NCBI RefSeq assembly: GCF_001999965.1
Contig: NZ_CP019646.1
Location: 3,757,125-3,821,124 of the forward strand
Length of the DNA stretch: 64,000 nt
DNA from: Limihaloglobus sulfuriphilus
GTDB lineage: Bacteria > Planctomycetota > Phycisphaerae > Sedimentisphaerales > Sedimentisphaeraceae
Direction of reading: 5' to 3'
The translations under genes and the position numbers were made by a program. The notes beneath the pieces are model-generated. The model made no database searches, was not told the origin of the DNA, and worked only from the letters and a program-made list of their open reading frames with translations. Position 1 is the first letter of the stretch. Each line of letters starts with the position of its first letter. Positions 18,685 to 27,990 of this stretch are shown piece after piece.

Positions 18685-20055
18685 TCAGTCAAGCTCTCTG
18701 ATTTTTATACTCCTGAAATGCACCTCATTGCCGTGGTCCTGCAAGAGGATGTGACCTGTGTCGCGTTCTCCGAATGCCGGCCATACGCGGTATTTGCTGT
18801 ATGCGACCAGTGCCCGCCACATCTGATTTCGGCGTTGGTATTCCACCATCTTGAGGTTGTTGAGCCAGTGTTCAACATGGTCTCCGCGTACTATTATATG
18901 TGCCTGATTCCAGTAATTCTGTCCGTGAAGCCGTTTGCCGTATGGGGCATCAGCGGCAATCAAATCGTACAGCGAGGCGAGTGTGCGGTTGTCGTTTACG
19001 CCGGCTTTGGCATCAGGGTGGTGTTTGTCGTCGAGTATCTGGAATTCACAGCCTATGCTGGAGCCTGCGCCTTTGTTGAGCTCGGTATCCACAAAATATT
19101 TTATGCCGCTGTTGGCACCTTTTGTAAACCAGAAGTCAACCTTCAGCTCGAAGTTTTTGTATTGCTTTACGGTGACAATGTCGCCGCCGTTTTCAGATTC
19201 TCCGCCGCCGGAGCTGTGGACAATTAGCTCACCGTCTTTTACTGACCAGCCTTTATCCGGGAAGCTCTTTAGTTTTGCCCCTCTCCAGCCGTTTGTTGTT
19301 TCTCCGTCAAAGAGCAGTTTCCAGCCTTCTTCCTTTTCGCGCTGACTGAGCTCATTATGCAGATAGTTGATCTGGCGTATATCTGTGTTTTCCGGCATCA
19401 GGTTTTGATGAATATTTTCCGTCATAATTCTGACGTTTTTCCAGCTGATCTTTGCCCCTGGTTTGGGTGTGGCGTGCACCTGAAGCCCAATAAAACCCTG
19501 CCGGACGTATTTATCCTCTTCTATAAGGTCTGCGCAGGGGACGCCGTTTACCCAGGTGCGGACCCTGTTTCCAACGGCTTCTATACGGAACCTGTTCCAG
19601 CCATCGACATCAAATGCGTTTCTGGCGGGTTGGTTTTCGTAAAGGGGATATAGCCACATTCTGCCGGCCTCATCGTATATGCCGCCGCTCCAGCGTCTTT
19701 CTGCCGGGTCGCATTCTACCTGCAAGCCGCCTACACGGTCGGTCTGTTCGTTCACGATTTGGCTGCGTATCTGAACGCCGGAATTGATCGGCTCATGAAG
19801 TTTCATGTCATATTCAAGAATGAAGTCCTTGAATTTTGCCTTTGTGCATAAAAAAGTGTTTATCTTAGAGTCTTTGCTCGTGCCTGTGATGACACCGTCC
19901 CTGATAGAAAACTCTGAGATGCCTCCATGTTTTTCCCAGGCATCGAGATTTTCTGCCGAGCTGAGGTAAAACCATCCTGGAGCGGCTGACGCTGCATAAG
20001 TTATTGTAAGTAAGGTGAATAAAAGAAATGCCAGGTTGAAGTTAAGTTTTTTCAT
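18685..20055 (-). CDS. Secreted protein with two DUF1080 (3-keto-disaccharide hydrolase type) domains
   Basis: 456 residues from MKKLNFNLAFLLF, a clear signal peptide; a frame 23 codons longer exists but AAAGGA precedes the internal ATG. Two concanavalin-like DUF1080 domains are visible: the first has EYDMKLHEPINSGVQIRSQ and GFIGLQVHA, the second GWKLLFDGETTNGWRG, NFELKVDFWFTKGANSGIKY and HILLQDHGNEVHFRSIKI. Members act on or bind modified sugars outside the cell, and some cleave 3-keto-glucosides. It is the first gene of an operon with the Gfo/Idh oxidoreductase, whose relatives make or use 3-keto sugars, so a joint pathway is plausible. Confidence 0.9.
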   Translation of the reverse strand: MKKLNFNLAFLLFTLLTITYAASAAPGWFYLSSAENLDAWEKHGGISEFSIRDGVITGTSKDSKINTFLCTKAKFKDFILEYDMKLHEPINSGVQIRSQIVNEQTDRVGGLQVECDPAERRWSGGIYDEAGRMWLYPLYENQPARNAFDVDGWNRFRIEAVGNRVRTWVNGVPCADLIEEDKYVRQGFIGLQVHATPKPGAKISWKNVRIMTENIHQNLMPENTDIRQINYLHNELSQREKEEGWKLLFDGETTNGWRGAKLKSFPDKGWSVKDGELIVHSSGGGESENGGDIVTVKQYKNFELKVDFWFTKGANSGIKYFVDTELNKGAGSSIGCEFQILDDKHHPDAKAGVNDNRTLASLYDLIAADAPYGKRLHGQNYWNQAHIIVRGDHVEHWLNNLKMVEYQRRNQMWRALVAYSKYRVWPAFGERDTGHILLQDHGNEVHFRSIKIRELD

Positions 20056-20219
20056 TTTCAATCCTTTTCTGTAAAAAGTTGCACAATATTGTTGTGAAAT
20101 TGTATAATACTTACTTGATATCAAATTAAATTGTATTATATTAACGTAATGTGTTGAGTCAAGGTTTTTTTCTCAGCAGTAATTGTTATGGCTTGGTTTT
20201 AACAGAAAAGGTTTTAAAC

Positions 20220-21314
20220 ATGCAGACAGGCAAAGAGTTAATAGATGCTATGTTAAAAGGCGGGCGTTACGAGCGTGTGGGGGTGTTTGATTTTATCTGG
20301 GAAGATACAATCGCCGGCTGGAAGCAGCAGGGACTTCCGGAACAGGAAAACGGCAGCCCGATTCACATCGCCTCACATTTTGGCTGGGATATCGATATGG
20401 TTGGCGGCTGGCTGGACTATATGCCTCTTAAGGGCTATGATGAGGTGGTTGAAGAGACGCAGGACTGGCATATACGCAGAAACGGTGCAGGTGCCGCTTT
20501 CAGGTACTGGAAGGGCAAGTCAAGCTGTCCTGAGCATATCGATTTCCGCATGACAAGCCGCAAAATCTGGGAAACTGATTACCGGCCGCATCTTCTAAAG
20601 CTCGACCCGGGCAGGATCAATGAAAAACTGATGCGTGAACATCTTGCGGCCGGCAGAGAGGGCGGCAGGTGGGTTTGTTTTACAAAGGCGTTTATATTCG
20701 AGGTGCTTCGTCAAAGTCTTGGAGATGTGTGCATGTATGAAAGTCTGCTTCTGGATCCTGAATGGATACATGATTTCAACCGGGTTTATACAGATTTTTA
20801 TAAGATGCACTACACCTATATGTTTGAGAATATAGGCAAACCTGATGGAATGATACTGTGTGAGGATATGGGCTATACAGGTGCGGCGTTTTGTTCAGAG
20901 GCTGTCTTTGAAGAGCTGTTTTTCCCATATTTCGCGGAGATAATAGAGTTTCTCAAATCGCACGATGTTCATGTTCTGCTGCATTCCTGCGGTTATGTTC
21001 AGCATCTTGTGCCGCGTTTTGTTGAGCTTGGATTCGAGGGGATACATCCTTTGGAGGTAAAAGCCGGCTGCGATGTACGCAAGGCTGCCCGTGATTATGC
21101 GGATAAACTTCTGTTTCTGGGCGGGCTGGACAAGCGGGTTTATGAGAGCGGGGACCGTGAGCTGATCGCGAGGGAAACGAAAAAAATTATTACGGACATG
21201 AAGGCCCTCGACGCGAGGTTTGTTTATGCTCTGGATCATTCACTCTCGACCGCTGTGAAATACCAGGACTATCTCTATGGACTGGAAGTGTACAGAGAAA
21301 ATTGCGGTTATTGA
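20220..21314 (+). CDS. Uroporphyrinogen decarboxylase (URO-D) family protein
   Basis: 364 residues from MQTGKELIDAML; AAAGG precedes this ATG and an upstream in-frame ATG at 20151 looks less likely. The fold signature is seen in DGMILCEDMGYTGAAF, HDVHVLLHSCGYVQHL and IHPLEVKAGCDVRKA, and in FLGGLDKR. The HSCG motif, with histidine and cysteine, points to the methyltransferase-like branch (MtaA/CmuA type) or to sugar-cluster members of unknown role rather than haem synthesis. The gene is divergent from the DUF1080 operon and heads a run with an Rbs-type ABC transporter 129 bases on. Confidence 0.85.
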   Translation: MQTGKELIDAMLKGGRYERVGVFDFIWEDTIAGWKQQGLPEQENGSPIHIASHFGWDIDMVGGWLDYMPLKGYDEVVEETQDWHIRRNGAGAAFRYWKGKSSCPEHIDFRMTSRKIWETDYRPHLLKLDPGRINEKLMREHLAAGREGGRWVCFTKAFIFEVLRQSLGDVCMYESLLLDPEWIHDFNRVYTDFYKMHYTYMFENIGKPDGMILCEDMGYTGAAFCSEAVFEELFFPYFAEIIEFLKSHDVHVLLHSCGYVQHLVPRFVELGFEGIHPLEVKAGCDVRKAARDYADKLLFLGGLDKRVYESGDRELIARETKKIITDMKALDARFVYALDHSLSTAVKYQDYLYGLEVYRENCGY

Positions 21315-21443
21315 CGAAAAGCTGACCCAAAAAGCCGCAGACCTTTTTTCTGCCAGAGAAAAAAATCTGGAAACCTGAGTTTATAAGTCTATAATCTAAT
21401 AAACAAAGCAGTATTTGAAATTATTCAGAAAAAAGGCGGTAAA

Positions 21444-22418
21444 ATGAAGAAAAACGCAGTGATAATTGTTGTTCTTGTCGTTCTGGCGGCAGTTTTTGTA
21501 GGGATTGGAATCAGCCGCAAGGGCAGTGATGCCGACTCGGACGGTTCGTTGACGATAGGCGTAATTCCCAAGGGTCTTACACATGTTTTCTGGCAAAGTG
21601 TAAAAGCCGGTGCTCAAGAGGCTTGCGACGAGGTTGGAGCAGATATGTACTGGAACGGCCCCGAGGTTGAGAGCGACCGTGACAAGCAGATTCAAATCGT
21701 AGAGGACCTGATGATCCGCAATGTATCGGGTGTTGTTCTTGCTCCGCTAGATGCCGAGGCACTTGTGCCTGTTGTAGAACGGCTTTATGAGCGAGAGATA
21801 CCCTGTGCAATAATCGATTCGGGTATAGAAACCGATAAATATCTCAGCTTTATATCCACAGATAATTATCTTGGCGGCCAGTTAGCTGCCAGGCGCATGG
21901 GCGAGATTCTCGGCGGCGAAGGAAATGTGATCGTGATAAAATACGCTCAGGGCTCGGACTCCACCACTCAGCGTGAAAACGGTTTTATCGAGACGATAGA
22001 GAATGAATTTCCCGGGATATCGATAGTAGATACCAAATACGGGCTGACTACGGTTGAAACCGCACTCCAGGCTACAGAAGACCTTTTGACCAAAAATCAG
22101 GACGTTGACGGTCTTTTTGCCTGCAACGCGTCCACCTCTGTCGGTGCGCTTCGCGGGCTTGAGAGCCAGGGCCGTACAGAACGTATCAAGATGGTTGGCT
22201 TCGATGACGAAGACGCTATTATTAACGGTCTTGTAGAAGGCAAGGTTGACTCTATTGTCGTGCAGAATCCGTTTAAGATGGGTTATGAAGGGGTTAAGGC
22301 CGTTGTCGCTTCAATCGAAGGCAGGCCGGTTGAAAGACGTATTGATACCGGAGTAAAGGTTTATACAGCGGAAGACCTTAATGATCCCCAGGTCCGCAAG
22401 GCCCTTCGGCTGGAATAG
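21444..22418 (+). CDS. Sugar ABC transporter substrate-binding protein (RbsB type)
   Basis: 324 residues. A single N-terminal membrane segment (about 5-24, signal or anchor, no lipobox) leads into a periplasmic-binding fold: TIGVIPKGLTHVFWQSVKAGAQEAC, DRDKQIQIVEDLMIRNVSGVVL-type opening, ISTDNYLGGQLAARRM and KMVGFDDEDAIINGL. It would bind a monosaccharide or related compound and hand it to the two following proteins. AAAGGCGG precedes the ATG. The ATPase and permease genes follow with gaps of 34 and 38 bases, so all three form one importer. Confidence 0.9.
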   Translation: MKKNAVIIVVLVVLAAVFVGIGISRKGSDADSDGSLTIGVIPKGLTHVFWQSVKAGAQEACDEVGADMYWNGPEVESDRDKQIQIVEDLMIRNVSGVVLAPLDAEALVPVVERLYEREIPCAIIDSGIETDKYLSFISTDNYLGGQLAARRMGEILGGEGNVIVIKYAQGSDSTTQRENGFIETIENEFPGISIVDTKYGLTTVETALQATEDLLTKNQDVDGLFACNASTSVGALRGLESQGRTERIKMVGFDDEDAIINGLVEGKVDSIVVQNPFKMGYEGVKAVVASIEGRPVERRIDTGVKVYTAEDLNDPQVRKALRLE

Positions 22419-22452
22419 CCACACAAAGAAAATCAGCGGTAAACAGTAGATT

Positions 22453-23955
22453 ATGACAGAGAGCAAACAAAATCGTTCTGTATTGAGCATGGCCGGCATA
22501 TCTAAGTCGTTCGGTCCGGTGCGGGCGCTGAGCGATGTGAATTTTGTTGTTCGCAAAGGCACTGTTCACGCCCTTGTCGGCGAAAACGGGGCCGGCAAAT
22601 CGACACTGATGAAGGTTCTTGCAGGTGTGCACAGGCCCGATTCGGGCACTATCCGGATTCAGGGCAGAGAGCAGACCTTCAACGGCCCTCACGATGCTCT
22701 AAAAGCCGGCGTGTCTATGATATATCAGGAGCTTGACCTCGCGGAGGATTTGAGTGTTGCGGAGAATGTTTACCTTGGCGGAGAGCTGAAAAAAGGCTTT
22801 ATGCTAAATCAGGCTCTGATGAATGAGCGGACTGATGCGCTCGCCGCAGAGTACGGATTCAATATCAGCTCAGGCGCGCAAGTCTCCGGGCTTTCTACCG
22901 GCGATTGCCAGATAGTAGAGCTGTTAAAAGCCCTGCACAGAAACGCCAACGTTATCGTAATGGACGAGCCGACATCTTCGCTGAGTAAAACCGAGGCTTC
23001 AAAACTCTTTGAAATTGTGCGAAATCTCCGCCGCGGCGGCATCTCGATAATCTATATCTCGCACCGCCTCGAAGAGGTTATCGACCTGGCCGATGATATA
23101 ACCGTTCTGCGTGACGGCAGTGTGGTTCATACGGGAAAAATGCAGGATATGGATATTCCCCGAATTGTGCATCACATGGTAGGCCGCGAACTGAAGGATT
23201 TTTATCCCGCCAGGGATGTCTCGCCGGGCAGGGTATGTGTCGAGGCAAAACATATTACAGCCGTCGGCGTCAAAGACGTTTCTTTTAAGATAAAAAGCGG
23301 CGAAATCGTCGGCGTTGCCGGTCTTGTCGGTGCGGGCAGGACAGAGCTTGCTGAGGCGCTGTTTGGAGTCAGAGAAAAAACCGGCGGCACTTTGGCAATA
23401 GACGGGCGGGAGGTGAAAATCAATTCCCCCGCTCAGGCGATATCCGCCGGCATAGCACTGCTGACAGAGGACAGAAAGCGAACCGGTCTGTGCGTGGGGC
23501 TTGCCTGCAGCTGGAACGTAACACTGCCCAACCTTGAAAAAATCGGCATGAAACATTTCATAAGCCCTGCACGTGAGGATAAAGCTGTTATTGATATCGC
23601 CTCGAAGGTTTCGGTTAAATGGCCGTCTCCATCTGCTCCTGCGGACTCACTTTCGGGCGGAAATCAGCAGAAACTGCTTATTGCCCGGTGGCTCATGGCA
23701 GATTCGAGATTTGTCATATTCGATGAGCCCACCAGGGGGATTGATGTCGGGGCTAAAAAAGAGGTGTACAAAATTCTAAACACTCTGGCTGCTCAAGGCA
23801 AGGCGATATTGATGATATCATCAGAGCTGCCCGAGCTCTTCGGCGTGGCCGACCGGATACTTGTAATACGCGGCAGTGAGCAGGCGGCAGATCTGGTAAC
23901 AGCGGAAACAAGCCCCGATGAAGTGATGAAATACGCCGCTACTGCTGAAAGCTGA
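22453..23955 (+). CDS. Sugar ABC transporter ATPase (RbsA/MglA type)
   Basis: 500 residues with two nucleotide-binding domains. The first has a full Walker A (GENGAGKST) and Walker B (VIVMDEPTSSL) but a loosened signature (LSTGDCQ); the second has the degenerate Walker A typical of this family (GLVGAGRTEL) and a good signature (LSGGNQQK) with FDEPTRGIDVGAKKEVY. This is the energising subunit of a CUT2-class sugar importer on the cytoplasmic face. It sits between the binding protein and the permease. Confidence 0.93.
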   Translation: MTESKQNRSVLSMAGISKSFGPVRALSDVNFVVRKGTVHALVGENGAGKSTLMKVLAGVHRPDSGTIRIQGREQTFNGPHDALKAGVSMIYQELDLAEDLSVAENVYLGGELKKGFMLNQALMNERTDALAAEYGFNISSGAQVSGLSTGDCQIVELLKALHRNANVIVMDEPTSSLSKTEASKLFEIVRNLRRGGISIIYISHRLEEVIDLADDITVLRDGSVVHTGKMQDMDIPRIVHHMVGRELKDFYPARDVSPGRVCVEAKHITAVGVKDVSFKIKSGEIVGVAGLVGAGRTELAEALFGVREKTGGTLAIDGREVKINSPAQAISAGIALLTEDRKRTGLCVGLACSWNVTLPNLEKIGMKHFISPAREDKAVIDIASKVSVKWPSPSAPADSLSGGNQQKLLIARWLMADSRFVIFDEPTRGIDVGAKKEVYKILNTLAAQGKAILMISSELPELFGVADRILVIRGSEQAADLVTAETSPDEVMKYAATAES

Positions 23956-23993
23956 AATTTACTGCTAAAAAACATAAGGATAGATACACAAAA

Positions 23994-24953
23994 ATGAACA
24001 AAATGATTCGACAGATGCTGCCGTTCGGCACACTGATACTGATAGTATGTATTTTGTCGGCGATAAAGCCCGATTCGTTTTTAACCCTGGACAACTTTCT
24101 AAATGTGCTAAGGCGTTCAAGTGTAAACGGCATAATCGCTGTGGGTATGACTTTTATCATCATCAGTGCGGGCATTGATCTTTCTGTCGGCTCTGTCGCG
24201 GCTTTTTGCGGCATGGCAGGCGCCTGGACGATGCTTAAGGTCAGCGGGGGAGATTTGACGGCAGGGTCTATGGTGATCGGTACTCTGGCGGGTATGTTTG
24301 CCGGGCTTGTCTGCGGGTTTTTCAACGGCACCCTGATCACCAGTCTCAAACTTCAGCCCTTTATTGTAACACTGGGCTCAATGAGTATCTTTCGCGGGAT
24401 ATCTTATGTTATGCACGACGGCCAGCCTTTCAACGTTCCGCAGTACAAATATCTCGGCGAAGGGGTGATTGCCGGCGTTCCCGTCTCGATAATTATATTC
24501 GCATTGGTAACAGGTGTCGCCGCGTTCATAATGAAATATACCCGGCTTGGACGTTACACGTATGCGATGGGTTCTAATCAGCAGGCGGCGTTTCATGCCG
24601 GTATAAACGTGAAAAAAAATCTCGTGGCGATATATTCACTGACCGGCCTGCTTGTAGGCCTGGCGGCGATGATTTTGACCAGCAGGACGGTATCCGCTCA
24701 GCCGACAGCCGGCATTCAGCTTGAGCTGGATGTAATCGCGGCGGTTGTAATAGGCGGTGCCAGCCTTTCCGGCGGCTGCGGCGGCATTACGGGCACGATA
24801 ATCGGTACGCTTCTGATCAGCTTTTTGCGGAACGGGTGTACTCTGTTGGGAATATCAACAAATGTTCAGCTGATTGTTATCGGTATTATAATTATCGCTG
24901 CGGTTGCGATTGATCAGGTTGCCAGGTCAAAAGCCGCAGACAGCACCAACTAA
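23994..24953 (+). CDS. Sugar ABC transporter permease (RbsC type)
   Basis: 319 residues, about eight to ten membrane segments. Family blocks: NVLRRSSVNGIIAVGMTFIIISAGIDLSVGSV, LQPFIVTLGSMSIFRG, and GGASLSGGCGGITGTIIGTLLI in the later half. It forms the membrane channel of the CUT2 importer with the two genes upstream. AAGGAT lies about 13 bases before the ATG. The DUF1805 gene follows ten bases after the stop. Confidence 0.93.
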   Translation: MNKMIRQMLPFGTLILIVCILSAIKPDSFLTLDNFLNVLRRSSVNGIIAVGMTFIIISAGIDLSVGSVAAFCGMAGAWTMLKVSGGDLTAGSMVIGTLAGMFAGLVCGFFNGTLITSLKLQPFIVTLGSMSIFRGISYVMHDGQPFNVPQYKYLGEGVIAGVPVSIIIFALVTGVAAFIMKYTRLGRYTYAMGSNQQAAFHAGINVKKNLVAIYSLTGLLVGLAAMILTSRTVSAQPTAGIQLELDVIAAVVIGGASLSGGCGGITGTIIGTLLISFLRNGCTLLGISTNVQLIVIGIIIIAAVAIDQVARSKAADSTN

Positions 24954-24963
24954 GGAGACGCGT

Positions 24964-25266
24964 ATGAATGTAGAGACTATTAACCTCTCCGGCGGCAGAG
25001 GAGCTCAGGGTTTTACTGTTGAGCTGGGGCCGGTAAATCTGGTTTTTGTCAAGACCGATACCGGCATGATAGGCTGCGGGGCGTTTAATGTGATGGCGCT
25101 TGACAAGTTTGAATATCCCGCCGCCCGGATCGCCTCAGAAGACGGTTCGCCGATTCGCTGCCCCGATGATCTGCTCGAAGGCGTCGTTATAGAAGTCAAC
25201 AAAACCGCCGCTGGTAAAGGGGCGGCACTGGAGCTCAAAGGCCGTGATGTTCTCGAAATGCTCTAA
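24964..25266 (+). CDS. DUF1805 (YunC-like) protein
   Basis: 100 residues. LGPVNLVFVKTDTGMIGCGAFNVMALDKF corresponds to the core of the YunC/DUF1805 family, seen here in its parts VFVKTDTGMIGCG and NVMALDKFEYPAA. Function unknown. TAAGGAG, overlapping the upstream stop region, lies just before the ATG, so it is translated with the ABC transporter genes and is the last gene of that operon. Confidence 0.8.
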   Translation: MNVETINLSGGRGAQGFTVELGPVNLVFVKTDTGMIGCGAFNVMALDKFEYPAARIASEDGSPIRCPDDLLEGVVIEVNKTAAGKGAALELKGRDVLEML

Positions 25267-25290
25267 ACGCGGCGTATTGAAGGGGGCGGG

Positions 25291-25605
25291 TTAGTTTCCG
25301 ATCAGGACAACCTCGCCGGTGTCGGGGTCTTTGTAGCCGACCTGCAATCTTCCGCTGCAATCAGGGCATTTCAGGCTGGTGTCGGTGTTCATAAGTTCGA
25401 GCTGGCTTAAGCCTTCGGTCAGCTCTTTCATTTTCTTTTCGTATTCGCCTACCGACATTTCGACGACTTTGCCGCATTCTGTGCACTTGAGGTATATTGG
25501 TTTGCTTTTTGTTCCGTCAGTACCGCCGCCGACGGATATGTATGTTATTATACCTGCCGCGGCAAGGCATAAAACGGCGATTGCAATCATTACGGTTTTA
25601 TTCAT
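25291..25605 (-). CDS. Small membrane-anchored zinc-ribbon protein
   Basis: 104 residues. One N-terminal membrane segment (about 5-25), then a region with CTECG and CPDCSG, 45 residues apart, likely a zinc site, on the outer face. No family recognised. AAGGAA precedes the ATG. It lies between the ABC operon end (24 bases away, convergent) and the fucosidase gene (co-directional, 48 bases downstream end). Confidence 0.7.
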   Translation of the reverse strand: MNKTVMIAIAVLCLAAAGIITYISVGGGTDGTKSKPIYLKCTECGKVVEMSVGEYEKKMKELTEGLSQLELMNTDTSLKCPDCSGRLQVGYKDPDTGEVVLIGN

Positions 25606-25653
25606 GGGTTATTCCTTAAGTAAGTTCTGAAACCTGTATTCTGCAATAGATCA

Positions 25654-27402
25654 TTAAGCGTTTGCTTTTATGAGTTTGTCTGAGCCTCTGGGATTTGCGA
25701 TCAAAGACGAGAGCAATACCGAACGCAGAGTAAAGCCCAGCCCTTTCTTGGCGTTTATGTGCTCTGGTTCGATTTCCAGCTCATACAGCCCAGGAGAATC
25801 AAAGGCAATCTCTCCGGCTCTGGTGCCGGCGTAAACTGCATGGCTTCCGGTGCGGGTTTCTTCGAAATCTTTTTTTATTTCCGTGTATAAAGTCTGGCCG
25901 GCGGCTGAGATTTTTATTTTGTGCCCGCCTTCCCAGTCAACCGGAGATGCCGGATCACCATCGGCCCGCGGCATAGATGTCAGAATACTGACCTCAAATC
26001 TGCCCGGTTGAAGCACCCTGAAAGACCATTTTACAGAGCCTTTTGGTTTGAGCCAGCTTTCGATTGAGCTGTTTGTGCCGGGTTTGAAATCGCCGCCGCT
26101 GTCAATGTCGGAATTTAGCACCTCAAGCGATATTTTACCGTCATGTTTTTGAGTGATCGTTTTATCGGCTGAAATTTCTTCGCCGCAATTCACTTCGACA
26201 GCAAGAGGCCTTTGGGTTTGCCATTGCGGTATGTCCACCGAAAGCATGTAGATTGATTTTTCGGGCAATATTTGCTGATTAAACGAGATATTGGCAGTCT
26301 GGTTTGACAGAAGGCTCATGTTTTTGACATGTGTGCGAAGTCCGGAAAGCTCAATCCTGCCGGCATCAGGGTCGGTTATGATCAGATAAAGCCTTTGGCC
26401 GGACTCTGTTACATATCCCCATTCAAAATCGCCTGTAAACGGGCTTGGTTTTGTACCGAAGACAGCGCGGGCGTTATCCTTTAGCCAGCTGCCGATGTAC
26501 GCAGCGCTCTGTATGCTTTGGGTCGGGATTCTTCCTATGCCGTCCGGTCCGATATTGAGCAGATAGTTGCCGCCTTTGCTTATGACCTCGATAAGCTGGT
26601 TTAGAAGCAGCTGGGGGCTTTTCCAGTTGCGGTCGTGGGTTTTATAGCCCCACGAATCGTTCATTGTAGCCGGCACTTCCCAGGCCTGGCCGGTTCCTCC
26701 GGCGGGTATGTCGTTGTCTTCTGTCTGGCCGTAGTCGCCTATGCCGTGGCCGAGACGGCCGTTGACAAGGCAGTCCGGCTGAAGCCGGTGAACCAGCTCG
26801 AAGAGCTCCTTGCTGTGCCGTCGGGAAATCTGTACCGGCGTGTCGAACCAGATGAGACCGATGGGGCCGTAATTGCTCAGCAGTTCGGTTACCTGGGGTT
26901 TTACCTTTTCTTCAAAATATATGGAGAAATCTTTTTTTTCAGGGTCAAAGTCCCAGTCGTTACCGGTTCCGTGCGGGTGGTGCCAGTCCTGGTCCTGCGA
27001 GTAGTAGAGACAGAATTTTATGTCTCGCTTGCGGCACTGGTCAGCGAGCGCCTCTATCGGGTCGATGTTGAAGCCCGAGGCGTCTATGACGTTGTATCTG
27101 TTGCATTTAGAGCGATACATGGCGAAGCCGTCATGGTGCTTGGCGGTGAATACAAAATATCTGGCACCGGCGCGGGCGACGGTTTCGATCCAGCCGGCAG
27201 GGTCAAAAGCGGATGGATTGAATTTTTCGGCGAGCTGCTCGTATTCCTTTGCAGGGATTCGTGATCGCTTCATAATCCATTCCGCTATGTAGGGCGTTTT
27301 CTTATCTTTCCAGACACCTCCCAGCATCGAGTATAAGCCCCAGTGGACAAATATACCGAATTTGCGGTTAGTGAAGATGTCTTTTATAGCCTGTTCAGTC
27401 AC
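25654..27402 (-). CDS. Alpha-L-fucosidase (GH29)
   Basis: 582 residues starting at a GTG with AAGG upstream. The catalytic domain has FGIFVHWGLYSMLGG near the start, YFVFTAKHHDGFAMY, and the nucleophile aspartate in GLIWFDTP (about residue 184). After about residue 340 follow a beta-sandwich domain and a C-terminal carbohydrate-binding-like domain (KPKGSVKWSFRVLQPGRFE...). GH29 enzymes release L-fucose from fucosylated glycans with retention. No signal peptide is seen, so it would act on imported oligosaccharides unless the start is further upstream. The adjacent sugar importer fits this. Confidence 0.93.
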   Translation of the reverse strand: MTEQAIKDIFTNRKFGIFVHWGLYSMLGGVWKDKKTPYIAEWIMKRSRIPAKEYEQLAEKFNPSAFDPAGWIETVARAGARYFVFTAKHHDGFAMYRSKCNRYNVIDASGFNIDPIEALADQCRKRDIKFCLYYSQDQDWHHPHGTGNDWDFDPEKKDFSIYFEEKVKPQVTELLSNYGPIGLIWFDTPVQISRRHSKELFELVHRLQPDCLVNGRLGHGIGDYGQTEDNDIPAGGTGQAWEVPATMNDSWGYKTHDRNWKSPQLLLNQLIEVISKGGNYLLNIGPDGIGRIPTQSIQSAAYIGSWLKDNARAVFGTKPSPFTGDFEWGYVTESGQRLYLIITDPDAGRIELSGLRTHVKNMSLLSNQTANISFNQQILPEKSIYMLSVDIPQWQTQRPLAVEVNCGEEISADKTITQKHDGKISLEVLNSDIDSGGDFKPGTNSSIESWLKPKGSVKWSFRVLQPGRFEVSILTSMPRADGDPASPVDWEGGHKIKISAAGQTLYTEIKKDFEETRTGSHAVYAGTRAGEIAFDSPGLYELEIEPEHINAKKGLGFTLRSVLLSSLIANPRGSDKLIKANA

Positions 27403-27990
27403 GTCTGCTGCCTTCGCTGCCTTTCCTGTTATGATAAGAATGTTATCTTGATCTATTACTAAGCGTATTTTATGTTAAATGAGGGGCGTTTGCTATGTCA
27501 TTTTGCGTGTAATGTTTATATTATTGCGACAGTTTGAGGGCTGCATGCCTCTATACCCATCGTGACGGCTCTACCGGCGTTTATACCGTCATCTGTAGAG
27601 ACGCAATGCTTGCGTCTTTCTGCGTTGTATGTGCTTTTACGTCATAGGTTTGACGCATTATGCAATATGTTTTTGCGTGTGAATTATATGTGTGTTTTTT
27701 GCTGTCATAGATTGAGAGCCGCATTCAATGCGGCTCTACTCCAGCGTAGATAAAGGCCGCGAAATTTGTTGCCGCCCACTCCAAACCACTATAAAATCTC
27801 ACAGACTTTGTGTCTCCAAAAAAATATTTAACTTGAATTCAGTTTTCGGCAGGTTTATTATAAAAACGTATGTTTGATTAACTGTAACGCCGGAACAATA
27901 TTGAAATTGGCAACGTAATGGGTGTTTCCGTTTTGCAGTTATCAAAAGAGTAGATTTGGCAAATAAACATTCATTCTGGAGGATCGGGCC
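27403..27990. other. Intergenic region with two small palindromes
   Basis: No gene recognised in 588 bases. Two perfect inverted repeats stand out: AGACGCAA/TTGCGTCT at 27599-27617 and AGAGCCGCATT/AATGCGGCTCT at 27715-27737. They have similar heads and share the theme of a pyrimidine/purine arm around ATGC, like small dispersed repeats. The region ends with GGAGG before the large dockerin gene. Confidence 0.55.

Noticed and set aside
21315-21443. Terminator between the UroD-like gene and rbsB
   Set aside because: Only a weak 5-bp stem in an A-rich context; not convincing.
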